DNA of 6,174 nt, taken from CAZYPU01 sp964649665. GTDB lineage: Bacteria; Omnitrophota; Gorgyraeia; JABMRN01; RBG-13-46-9. The translations under genes and the position numbers were made by a program. How positions within the stretch are numbered: position 1 is the stretch's first letter; each line of letters opens with the position of its first letter. Of the stretch, positions 1 through 6,170 are shown piece by piece. The notes under the pieces were generated by a model. It had not been told where the DNA came from, searched no databases, and saw nothing but the letters and a program-made list of their open reading frames with translations. The DNA is taken from the NCBI GenBank assembly GCA_964649665.1, contig CAZYPU010000041.1, forward strand, positions 1 to 6,174, read 5' to 3'.

Positions 1-1247
1 ATGGATATCGCAAAAGCCCTTGCCCTTCCGGCTACCGGGCCGGTCATTGCTTTATTATCAAGAAACGCCTCCAGCCCTCTTGTTAAAAATTCCGGGGATA
101 CGCCCTCGCAAAGACAGCTCTCATCGAACTCTTTCAATACTTCAGGAATTGCGCCTGCCGGTGTCGCCAAAACCGCGAGCCCCGACGAAAGGGCTTCGAG
201 AAGAGCAAGCCCAAAGCCCTCGAGTTTCTGGGTAGGCATAACAAAGAGGTCCGAGGCCTGGTAATAAAGCGGGAGCAGGTCTTCAGCGAGGAAACCGGTT
301 AAGATTACTTTTGAGGCGAGGCCGAATTTTTCTATCAAGCTTTCTATTTCTACTCTACGCGGGCCGTCGCCGGCTATAACAAGAAGCAAATCGTCTCTCT
401 TCTTGAAGATCGGCCGCATAGCCACTATAAGCTCCGCCAAGCCCGTCCTTTTTGTCAGGCTTCTTATCGAAAATATGATAACTTTGTCCACCGGCAACGA
501 AAGTTTTTCCCTTACCTTTAATTTTGAAATCGGGGGCTTGAATTTTTCGATATCGACCCCTCCGGGAATTATGCTGATTTTGCCCTCATCCACCTCATGC
601 GCCTTTACAAGCTCCCTTTTCATGTATTCGCTCATCACAATGATCTTATCGCATCTATCCAGGCAAAACCTTTCCATTTTTTTTCTCAAGGTCGAGTTTA
701 TGCGGTAAAAAAGTGACCTAAAGAGCTGTTCAATAATCCTTTCGTCATTGCGAGCCCCGAAGGGGCGAAGCAATCTCAATCGGATAGATTGCTTCGTCGG
801 TCGCTGTGCTCCCTCCTCGCAATGACACTTCTCAGGTGCCCTTCCGGGGTCATTTTCTATTTCATATTCCCTGTGCCATGGAGAGTAAAAACTGTAAATT
901 TTAAATACATCCTTCATTTTTTTTAAGCACAACACCGAAAAAGCAGAAAGTGGCTGGTGGAAATTTATCGCGTCAAATCTTATCCGGCTATTTAACCTTT
1001 CAAAAAGCGCCCGCGATCCCGTTATGGTCCGGAAAAGCCTAAGTATGCGATTTTTACCCGCCGCGTATCGAAAGATATCTATCTCTCTTCGAAAAAAATC
1101 ATTTTGAAAATGCCGTCTTTCGCCCGAGGCTATAACCTTTAAAAGGTGCCCCCTCGCCGAGAGCCGCTTTGAATGCTCATATAGCATTCTATCCGAGCCG
1201 CCTTTCGCGTAATCCGAAAGATAGTCAAAAACCATTAATATTTTCAT
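1..1247 (-). CDS. GT4-family glycosyltransferase, 3' end outside window, carrying an in-frame palindromic repeat
   Basis: Translating the minus strand from the ATG at 1247 gives 415 uninterrupted codons running off the window edge, so the C-terminus is missing. The start MKILMVFDYL followed by a glycine pair (16-17) is the usual GT-B N-domain opening. The C-domain shows IPGGVD (227-232), SIRSLTKRTG (260-269), AGDGP (292-296) and the E-x7-E donor-site motif EGFGLALLE (343-351), all typical of retaining GT4 (Glycos_transf_1) enzymes that transfer a sugar from a nucleotide donor. SPWHREY (122-128) and IIVMSEY match the end of the N-domain. Between them, residues 141-168 are encoded by a palindromic repeat (744-826) and look foreign; removing them joins K140 to E169 in frame. 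The start overlaps the upstream GT2 stop as ATGA, with GGAAG seven bases before it. The acceptor and sugar are unknown. Confidence is high for the family; activity with the insertion is inferred from the intact frame. Confidence 0.93.
   Translation of the reverse strand, partial: MKILMVFDYLSDYAKGGSDRMLYEHSKRLSARGHLLKVIASGERRHFQNDFFRREIDIFRYAAGKNRILRLFRTITGSRALFERLNSRIRFDAINFHQPLSAFSVLCLKKMKDVFKIYSFYSPWHREYEIENDPGRAPEKCHCEEGAQRPTKQSIRLRLLRPFGARNDERIIEQLFRSLFYRINSTLRKKMERFCLDRCDKIIVMSEYMKRELVKAHEVDEGKISIIPGGVDIEKFKPPISKLKVREKLSLPVDKVIIFSIRSLTKRTGLAELIVAMRPIFKKRDDLLLVIAGDGPRRVEIESLIEKFGLASKVILTGFLAEDLLPLYYQASDLFVMPTQKLEGFGLALLEALSSGLAVLATPAGAIPEVLKEFDESCLCEGVSPEFLTRGLEAFLDNKAMTGPVAGRARAFAIS
744..826. 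repeat. 83-bp palindromic interspersed-type repeat inserted in frame in a glycosyltransferase gene
   Basis: The ends are perfect 11-bp inverted repeats, GTCATTGCGAG (744-754) and CTCGCAATGAC (816-826). Inside lies a second perfect 11-bp pair, CGAAGCAATCT (766-776) and AGATTGCTTCG (786-796) with a 9-base loop, plus a small GCCCC-GAA-GGGGC hairpin (754-766). The whole can fold as a branched cruciform. It has no room for a transposase, so it would be a non-autonomous, MITE-like or RPE-like element. In the minus-strand gene frame it has no stop; one plus-strand frame (beginning VIASPEGAKQ) is also open throughout. No convincing target duplication is visible. From memory, repeats with these ends are scattered in many bacterial genomes, but the copy number here cannot be seen because only one copy is in the window. 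Confidence 0.88.
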
Positions 1248-2128
1248 TTTTTCTCTTCCGAATACCGTTTCGCGGCATCCAAAAAACCTTTCGTTGCATG
1301 GCTTATGATTTTTGCATTCTTTCTTAAAAATACGTAAGTGAGCAAACGCACAAAAAGTCGCGCCATAAAAAACGGAATAAAAACCTTTTTGAAGTATCTT
1401 AGAAAAAAGAGCGTATCCGTAAAATAAAGCCAGTATATAAACTCGTTAAAATTGTCCGCCTGACAGCCGCCGCTTGTGAGCTCCAGGTGCCGGACTATGG
1501 CGTCCGGCTCAAAAATTAATTTGAATCCCAATTTCCTTATTCGAAACGACATGTCGGTATCCTCAAGGTTCGAGGTTCCGCCGACGGATTCGTCAAAAAG
1601 GCCCGCTTTTTGAACTACCGCCTTTCTAAACGACATATTGCAACCCAGCACATGTTTAACTTCACAGCGCGACTTTTTGTGGAAATTGCATATCAGGCTC
1701 GCGTCAACCGGATTAAAGGTACCCACCATGGGAAATAAAGATTTAAAAAATAATTTTTCTTTTCTTTTGCCGGCACCTATAACACGTCCGCCAACGCCGC
1801 CGACCATGTCATCACCATAACACGCCAAGTGTTTCGCTATAAGGAATCTGCCGGGATCAATATCATCGTCACAAAAAAGAAGAATATCCCCGCCGGCACT
1901 TCTTATGCCGGCATTTCTGGCCTTGCTGAGATTCGGGCGCGCCAGGCGTTCATATTTAACTGGAAACGTAAGGCCGAGCGCGGCGATTTCCGCTTCCTTT
2001 ATCGCTTCCGGGCCCTGGTCGATAATTATCATTTCAAATTCCTGATGGTTCTGGGCGCAAAAAGTTTTTAGCGTCTCCAGGGCCTGCTTTTTTCTATTAT
2101 ATGTCGGGATGATTACGGATATCCTCAC
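1244..2128 (-). CDS. GT2-family glycosyltransferase
   Basis: This 294-residue protein is an inverting GT-A glycosyltransferase that should transfer a sugar from a nucleotide donor to a glycan acceptor at the cytoplasmic membrane face. The N-terminus SVIIPTYNR (4-12) is the classic GT2 opening; RPNLSKARNAG (64-74) precedes the metal-binding DxD-type motif CDDDID (86-91). LGCNMSFRK (161-169) and LEDTDMSFR (188-196) supply the acceptor-side loop and the candidate catalytic-base acidic pair. The C-terminal third, about 229-265, is rich in Phe, Leu and Tyr with basic residues, suggesting peripheral membrane association rather than clear spanning helices. Translation starts at GTG (2128-2126), which overlaps the preceding TGA as GTGA and is served by a strong AGGGGGA site. 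The 3' end overlaps the next gene as ATGA. Length is normal for the family; donor and acceptor cannot be told. Confidence 0.94.
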   Translation of the reverse strand: MRISVIIPTYNRKKQALETLKTFCAQNHQEFEMIIIDQGPEAIKEAEIAALGLTFPVKYERLARPNLSKARNAGIRSAGGDILLFCDDDIDPGRFLIAKHLACYGDDMVGGVGGRVIGAGKRKEKLFFKSLFPMVGTFNPVDASLICNFHKKSRCEVKHVLGCNMSFRKAVVQKAGLFDESVGGTSNLEDTDMSFRIRKLGFKLIFEPDAIVRHLELTSGGCQADNFNEFIYWLYFTDTLFFLRYFKKVFIPFFMARLFVRLLTYVFLRKNAKIISHATKGFLDAAKRYSEEKK

Positions 2129-3435
2129 TTATCCCCCTTGAAATGGTAATATCCGAAAAAACCGGCTATTTTTTTTGAAAACGCCTTGATGCTGCCGGCT
2201 GAGAAAAAAAAGAAAAAATTCGCGGCTATGCCTATTATAAGCGCCGCTCTAATCAGCCTCTCTTTTTTCCACCTTTCGGCGGCCCAGAACGCTCCGTATG
2301 AGGCGAAAATAATGATAAAGGGTTCGGCCTGCATGCGAAACCTTCTGGAACCGTAAGAAATAAGCGACGCCAGGATGAAATAACAGATAACGGAGTACAA
2401 AGGCAAAAGTTTTTCCCACGCGGCGCGCGATCCGGCCAGGCCAAAAAGGAAAAATACAAAAATTAGCCCGTAAACAATATTAAATGAAGAGCCGAACCCG
2501 TAATTCATGCCGTCGAATGGTTCCATGAACCACAAAAATTTAAGCGGCAGAAGCCTTATGAACGTTAACGGGTTTCTCGCAAGGCTCTCCATGGCATATC
2601 TTGTCAGGATCCTGCTCCGCTCTACCTCATTGCTTACGCCTTCGGTAAGCTTCTTTTGCAATTCAGTATCGCTGAAACCGAATCCCTTCTCCGGATAAAA
2701 GTAACTGGAAAGAATTACAGGCCCGAATTGAGTGCTGATTAATACAAATTCTTTATGAACGCAATAGTTTCTGGCCGTCCACGGGGCTATTACGATAAAG
2801 ACGGCTACTGTCAGGATTAAAGCCTTTTTCAACATCCCTTTTATGGAAGCCGGCGTGAAAATCGCCGATACAAAAAGTATAAAAAAAGGCAGCGGCAATA
2901 CCGAAGGCCTGGCAAGAGCGGCTAAGCCGAATAAGGCTCCTGCCAGGAAATAATTTATAAACGCGCGGCCGCTTTTTTTGGCGAGGAAATATACGGCTAA
3001 AACAAGAAAAAAGATAAAAATTGTTTCAGAAAGGAGCATTCCGGTAAAAACTATAAAAATCGGGTATATGGCCGAGAGCCCCGCGGATAGAAGGCCTACC
3101 TTTTCGGAAAATACATCCTTTCCAATAAGATATACGACAAAACAGGTTGAAGCCCCTACCAGGGCCTGCGCAATTCTTACTGCCGCAATGCTGTGGCCAA
3201 AAACTATGTACAAAAGAGCGAAAACAGCCGGCACCAGCGGCGCCCTTCTTGAGGTTGGATTACCTTGCGAATCAACATACCCATTGCCTGCAGCCAGGCC
3301 AAAGGCAAGGTGGTCATAATCCACCTCGTCACTCCCTGCGCGTACTGTCGGCTCATTCCGGACAAATCCGACATACGCGAGCCTCAAGAGAATGGCAAAG
3401 ATTATGATTCCGGTTATTGCTAGTGTCTTTTTCAT
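2125..3435 (-). CDS. Polytopic membrane glycosyltransferase, GT39/PMT_2-like (GT-C fold)
   Basis: The protein has 436 residues and many hydrophobic helices (roughly 5-24, 66-80, 84-104, 113-133, 134-152, 158-176, 179-194, 204-218, 318-335, 343-360, 371-386, 397-413). The first large loop has acidic residues SDEVDYD (35-41), where GT-C enzymes carry their catalytic Asp/Glu, followed by RRAPLVP (63-69). LSE (135-137), GLAALARPS (170-178), APWTARN (217-223) and RRFRMQAEP (364-372) are typical of the ArnT/PMT-like group. Such enzymes move a sugar from a polyprenyl-phosphate donor to a lipid, glycan or protein on the periplasmic side; the substrate here is unknown. The start at ATG 3435 overlaps the preceding stop as ATGA and puts the first transmembrane helix right at the N-terminus. 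An in-frame extension to 3549 would add 38 polar residues lying inside the upstream gene and is unlikely. The 3' end overlaps the GT2 gene as GTGA. Confidence 0.88.
   Translation of the reverse strand: MKKTLAITGIIIFAILLRLAYVGFVRNEPTVRAGSDEVDYDHLAFGLAAGNGYVDSQGNPTSRRAPLVPAVFALLYIVFGHSIAAVRIAQALVGASTCFVVYLIGKDVFSEKVGLLSAGLSAIYPIFIVFTGMLLSETIFIFFLVLAVYFLAKKSGRAFINYFLAGALFGLAALARPSVLPLPFFILFVSAIFTPASIKGMLKKALILTVAVFIVIAPWTARNYCVHKEFVLISTQFGPVILSSYFYPEKGFGFSDTELQKKLTEGVSNEVERSRILTRYAMESLARNPLTFIRLLPLKFLWFMEPFDGMNYGFGSSFNIVYGLIFVFFLFGLAGSRAAWEKLLPLYSVICYFILASLISYGSRRFRMQAEPFIIIFASYGAFWAAERWKKERLIRAALIIGIAANFFFFFSAGSIKAFSKKIAGFFGYYHFKGDK
2132..2138 (-). promoter_or_regulatory. Ribosome binding site for the GTG-started GT2 gene
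   Basis: On the minus strand AGGGGGA lies three bases before GTG at 2128. The G-rich site is strong although the spacing is short, and it sits inside the last codons of the membrane glycosyltransferase. It supports the GTG as the true start, which also gives the canonical SVIIPTYN N-terminus. Confidence 0.7.
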
Positions 3436-4586
3436 TTTTGTAGTGACCTGAATAAATCCAGGGTTTTCTCGGCGGTTTTCTGCCAGGTGAACCTCTCCGC
3501 CACCAGCCGCCTTAATTGCTCGCTTTCGGCCTTTAACGCGCTCGAACATTCCAGTATTTCAATGATAGCGTTCGATAATATTCCGGGGTCGGTAGCCTCA
3601 ACAACCGGCGTAACCGTTCTTTTAAGAAGCTCGCTCGCGTTTTTAATATTCCCCGCGACCACCGGACGGGCGCACGCCAGGTATTCATAAATTTTTAACG
3701 GGAAAGAAAAAGACCTGCTCCTTTCAGGCGTCACGAGGCTTACGCATATGTCACCCGAATTTATATAGTAAGGAATAACACCGTAGTCCTTTTCTCCGGC
3801 AAAAATAAAACTTTCGGCCAGGTTTTTTCTTTTGACCAGACTGTTTAGTTTTTTTTCTTCGGCGCCGGAACCCACCACCAGAAATTTGACGTTACGTTTT
3901 TTCCGCAACACAAGATGCGCGGCCTCCACAAGGTACCGAAGGCCCTGAAACTCATATAATGTCCCGGCAAACACCACATAATTTACGCCTTCCTTTAAAC
4001 CCAAAACATCCTTGCATTTATTTTTATCCATAGGCCGAAAGAGGTCCGTATTTACGCCCATGGGTATTACCGCAAATTTATCCGGGCATATACCGTATTT
4101 TTCCGATAAAATTTCTTTTGCCTGGCGGTTTGCGACAATTATCCGATAGGACAGTAAAAATGATATTTTTCTCATGTAAAACTTTAGGCGCGAAAAAACG
4201 TTCTTAGGCCTTCCGATAAAACCGTCTATGGCAACGTCATTTACTTCGATAACGGTAGGCTTTTTAAATATCCTTCCCATGATAAAAGGCGCAAGAAACA
4301 GTGGGATCTCTCTTACGTAAATAATGTCCGCCCCGTAAAACAAGAGTCGAAAGAAAAGCATCGCCCCGAGTGAAAGCCTGAAAGAAACAGGCCGTAAAAT
4401 TCTTACGTTTACGGTAGGGGCATACGCTATCCGAAAACCTTCTCCCTTGAAGCGGCCCAATGACGGCGCGTATACCAGAATCTCGGCGCCGAGCTTTTCG
4501 AAGTTTCTCGCAAGCTCAGCGGTGTGCACCGTGTAGCCCCTTTTCTTCGCGAGATTGCCGCCGGAAAGGTAAAGTATCCTCATCAT
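3432..4586 (-). CDS. GT4-family glycosyltransferase with atypical E-x7-E region
   Basis: The product has 384 residues, the usual GT-B length. MMRILYLSGG opens the N-domain with GYTVHTAELARNF (17-29) as the acceptor-side glycine/histidine segment. The C-domain has IPMGVNTDLFRP (174-185), FAGTLYEFQG (206-215), VVGSGAE (237-243) and the donor loop FPLKIYEYLACARPVVAG (295-312). In that loop E301 is the second glutamate of E-x7-E, but the first position (F293) is not acidic, a variation also met in GT4 proteins with an FPxKxxEYLA loop. It should transfer a sugar from a nucleotide donor to a growing surface glycan; specificity is unknown. The start was placed at ATG 4586, which overlaps the upstream stop as ATGA; the adjacent ATG at 4583 is equally possible and better spaced from AAGGA. 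An upstream in-frame ATG at 4655 would add 23 residues buried in the preceding gene and is disfavoured. The 3' end overlaps the next start as ATGA. Confidence 0.93.
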   Translation of the reverse strand: MMRILYLSGGNLAKKRGYTVHTAELARNFEKLGAEILVYAPSLGRFKGEGFRIAYAPTVNVRILRPVSFRLSLGAMLFFRLLFYGADIIYVREIPLFLAPFIMGRIFKKPTVIEVNDVAIDGFIGRPKNVFSRLKFYMRKISFLLSYRIIVANRQAKEILSEKYGICPDKFAVIPMGVNTDLFRPMDKNKCKDVLGLKEGVNYVVFAGTLYEFQGLRYLVEAAHLVLRKKRNVKFLVVGSGAEEKKLNSLVKRKNLAESFIFAGEKDYGVIPYYINSGDICVSLVTPERSRSFSFPLKIYEYLACARPVVAGNIKNASELLKRTVTPVVEATDPGILSNAIIEILECSSALKAESEQLRRLVAERFTWQKTAEKTLDLFRSLQK

Positions 4587-5464
4587 TCCTTCCTTATAAA
4601 CATTATAAACGATATCCTCTGGGAGGGCAAAATACTTAAGCCGGCAATGACACATGCAATAATATTCCGCAAAACCCCCCTGGCCCTTGTCCTTATGGGC
4701 TCATGAAAAAAGTTTGTTTCTAAATGCTTGAAGCCTCTCTTTTCTATCCCCTTCTTCAGGGCAAAAGGCGTAAAGCGGTACAGGTGGTGCAAAAAGAAAT
4801 CCTTTTTAGGTCTGGCGTAAAAAATCAGTTTGAGATATAAAATATCAATCTTATCCATAAGGCAGGCGGCATTCGGCGTTTTTATCACGATAATGCCGCC
4901 AGGACGTAATATCCTTTTTGCTTCGAGAAGGGTATCAAAAGGCTCCGGAATATGTTCCAGTACGTCACCCATGTATATAACGTCAAAATACCCGCCGGCA
5001 AATTGCGCCTCTTCCAGAAAACCGTTATAAACATCTATGCCCAGTTTTTCCCTGATACGCTCCGCCGGCGGCCCTGAAAGCTCTACGCCTCGGGCCTCGT
5101 GGCCGTTTTCTTTTACGGTTTTTAGAAAATGCCCCAACCCGCAGCCTATATCCAGAACGCGTAGCCTGCACGGATCAAGATATAAGCCTATCTTATCCAT
5201 GATGTGCTTATTGAGGCGCGATTTGTGCGGCGGAAATTTAATCGTCCCGTCCGCGTTAAATCCGTCTGTCCCCACTTCGTTAGAATACTTCTCATTGCCG
5301 TATAGCTCACTTATTGAATCCCGCGAAGGCCGGTATTCGACATATTCAAGTCCGCAAGCCTTACACTTCAAGAGATAACTCTTTCTCCTTTTATCACGAA
5401 ACGCAGCTAACCTGAGAGGCGCCATAACGCGCTTATCCGGTGAGCCGCAGGCAGCGCAAACCAT
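4583..5464 (-). CDS. Class I SAM-dependent methyltransferase with N-terminal four-cysteine zinc motif
   Basis: The 293-residue product begins with a likely zinc-binding knuckle: C3-x2-C6 and C34-x2-C37, in the contexts CAACGS and CKACGLEY. The Rossmann methyltransferase domain follows: motif I VLDIGCGLG (103-111), the acidic end of strand 2 in GVEL (E128), YFDVIYMGDVLEHI (159-172) and LRPGGIIVIKTPN (186-198). These bind S-adenosylmethionine. The C-terminus has FTPFALKKGIEKRGF, the usual post-core helix, then a hydrophobic stretch IIACVIAGLSILP near residues 268-280 that could touch the membrane. Proteins of this architecture are common in polysaccharide clusters, where they methylate sugars or unknown small molecules; the substrate here cannot be told. 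The start ATG at 5464 has GGGAGAG just upstream. The stop overlaps the next start as ATGA. It follows the first methyltransferase after a 72-base gap that holds a hairpin. Confidence 0.92.
   Translation of the reverse strand: MVCAACGSPDKRVMAPLRLAAFRDKRRKSYLLKCKACGLEYVEYRPSRDSISELYGNEKYSNEVGTDGFNADGTIKFPPHKSRLNKHIMDKIGLYLDPCRLRVLDIGCGLGHFLKTVKENGHEARGVELSGPPAERIREKLGIDVYNGFLEEAQFAGGYFDVIYMGDVLEHIPEPFDTLLEAKRILRPGGIIVIKTPNAACLMDKIDILYLKLIFYARPKKDFFLHHLYRFTPFALKKGIEKRGFKHLETNFFHEPIRTRARGVLRNIIACVIAGLSILPSQRISFIMFIRKE
4587..4595 (-). promoter_or_regulatory. Ribosome binding site before the double ATG of the GT4 gene
   Basis: On the minus strand AAGGAAGGA runs straight into ATGATG. For the second ATG (4583) the AAGGA at 4595-4591 is seven bases away, ideal spacing; for the first (4586), which forms the ATGA overlap, it is four bases away. 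Either start could be used, and the products differ by one methionine. Confidence 0.65.
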
Positions 5465-5468
5465 ATTT

Positions 5469-5475
5469 CTCTCCC
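5469..5475 (-). promoter_or_regulatory. Ribosome binding site of the zinc-motif methyltransferase
   Basis: GGGAGAG on the minus strand, with its GGAG core six bases before ATG 5464. This gene is the only one in the chain here with an independent intergenic ribosome site, just downstream of the 18-bp hairpin. Confidence 0.7.
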
Positions 5476-5487
5476 AACAAACCCCTT

Positions 5488-5525
5488 CAGATCCCGCATC
5501 TGGAAGTTTCCAGATGCGGGATCTG
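5488..5525. repeat. Perfect 18-bp inverted repeat (hairpin) between the two methyltransferase genes
   Basis: The left arm CAGATCCCGCATCTGGAA (5488-5505) is exactly complementary to the right arm TTCCAGATGCGGGATCTG (5508-5525), separated by only GT. In RNA the tip would open to a loop of four to six bases, leaving about 16 base pairs. The stem lies 11 bases after the TAA of the upstream gene and 12 bases before the GGGAGAG ribosome site of the next. There is no U-run after either strand's stem, so it is not a standard intrinsic terminator. It could be an mRNA-stabilising or processing hairpin, or a small dispersed palindromic repeat unrelated in sequence to the one at 744-826. Confidence 0.85.
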
Positions 5526-5536
5526 TATAGGTAGCT

Positions 5537-6160
5537 TTACTTTTTTGCCGTTAAAAAATAACCTGACGGCGCGTCTTTATCGTCCCAGAAAAATACGGCT
5601 CTCACCAGCAGGCTTAACGCATTTATTAAAGCCGCGGGAAAAGACAGGGGCCACAAAAGATCCCAAAAAACGGTAAACCTGTTTCCCATCGGGTTTATTT
5701 TGATTTCGCGGAAATTTTTAAATATATGGCGAAGCGATTCAGCGGTAAACCGGAAGTAGTCTTCGTCTCCGCAGTGAATTTTATAAAGAAACCTCGTGCT
5801 TAAAAGGCAAATTCCGCCGTCCTTAAGAATCCTGTGGATTTCATGCTCTAATTTCTGAAAATCCCTGATGTGCTCCATGACTTCCGTGCAGAACACTACC
5901 TCAAACGTGCCGTTCTGAAAAGGCATGTTAAGCGCGCAAGCGGTATAATCGGCTTTTTGCGCGGGCGATTTGTCGAGTGTAATATATCTTTTGGCTTTTG
6001 TCCTATACTGTTTATTTGAATTTATTCCTCCGCCTATTTCCAAAACCGTCTTCGAGTCAAAAAGATGACGGCTGCCCTTAATCCTCCTTTCCAGGATTAT
6101 TCTCGCCGTAGAACGGCTCAAAAAAATATATAGCCCGATTAAAGCTGTCTTCCAGTTCAT
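5537..6160 (-). CDS. Small class I SAM-dependent methyltransferase (Methyltransf_11 type)
   Basis: From ATG 6160 the product has 207 residues. Motif I is VLEIGGGIN (39-47), a variant of the usual VLDxGxGxG with an extra polar loop; D63 in ITLDKS ends strand 2. LNMPFQNGTFEVVFCTEVMEHI (split here as LNMPFQNG at 77-84 and FEVVFCTEVMEHI at 86-98) and ILKDGGICLLST (111-122) are the Methyltransf_11 signature region. GDEDYFRFT (131-139) resembles the H-x-x-D-Y-x-R-F-T segment seen in methyltransferases from surface-glycan clusters. The N-terminal helix (about 5-15) and a hydrophobic C-terminal segment (about 162-182) suggest membrane proximity. Substrate unknown; methylation of a sugar or lipid intermediate is inferred from the neighbours. 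A TTG two codons upstream (6166) is in frame, but AGG seven bases before ATG favours 6160. Any upstream gene lies outside the window, so this may not be the first gene of the operon. Confidence 0.88.
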   Translation of the reverse strand: MNWKTALIGLYIFLSRSTARIILERRIKGSRHLFDSKTVLEIGGGINSNKQYRTKAKRYITLDKSPAQKADYTACALNMPFQNGTFEVVFCTEVMEHIRDFQKLEHEIHRILKDGGICLLSTRFLYKIHCGDEDYFRFTAESLRHIFKNFREIKINPMGNRFTVFWDLLWPLSFPAALINALSLLVRAVFFWDDKDAPSGYFLTAKK

Positions 6161-6167
6161 GCTCAAA

Positions 6168-6170
6168 CCT
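6168..6170 (-). promoter_or_regulatory. Weak ribosome binding site deciding ATG 6160
   Basis: A short AGG (within ACAGG) on the minus strand stands seven bases before ATG 6160 but only one base before the alternative TTG at 6166, which favours the ATG. A TGA at 6165-6163 in another frame could be the end of an upstream gene, but too little sequence remains to tell. Confidence 0.45.

Larger units (their letters stand above)
1244..4586 (-). other. Chain of four 4-base stop/start overlaps (translationally coupled operon)
   Basis: The junctions at 4583-4586 (ATGA), 3432-3435 (ATGA), 2125-2128 (GTGA) and 1244-1247 (ATGA) each let the stop of one gene share bases with the start of the next. They connect the second methyltransferase and all four glycosyltransferases. 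Such overlaps are known to support reinitiation by the terminating ribosome, so fixed expression ratios from one message are expected. No internal promoter or terminator was seen between these genes. Confidence 0.9.

Noticed and set aside
1..264. Plus-strand open frame starting at base 1
   Set aside because: It lies opposite the conserved E-x7-E part of the GT4 gene, is compositionally random and has no domain.
403..708. Plus-strand open frame of about 100 codons opposite the last glycosyltransferase
   Set aside because: It is antisense to a gene with clear GT4 motifs, has no recognisable domain and is a by-product of codon composition on the other strand.
744..826. CRISPR repeat or small RNA gene at the palindrome
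   Set aside because: There is only one copy in the window, no spacer array, no promoter or terminator, and it is read through as part of a protein gene.
3436..3549. N-terminal extension of the membrane glycosyltransferase by 38 residues
   Set aside because: The extension is polar and low in family resemblance, overlaps the end of the GT4 gene, and the ATG at 3435 sits right before the first transmembrane helix with an ATGA junction.
4641..4655. GGCAATGACA, resembling the terminal repeat of the 83-bp element
   Set aside because: It matches only about eight bases, has no partner arm nearby, and encodes an ordinary C-terminal part of the methyltransferase; chance similarity.
4587..4655. N-terminal extension of the GT4 protein from ATG 4655 (starting MCHCRLKYFA)
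   Set aside because: It lies wholly inside the upstream methyltransferase gene, does not resemble a GT-B start, and the ATGA overlap with a ribosome site at 4586 is a better start.
5488..5525. Rho-independent terminator between the methyltransferase genes
   Set aside because: The stem is strong but neither strand has a U-run directly after it, and the downstream gene continues on the same strand with its own ribosome site.
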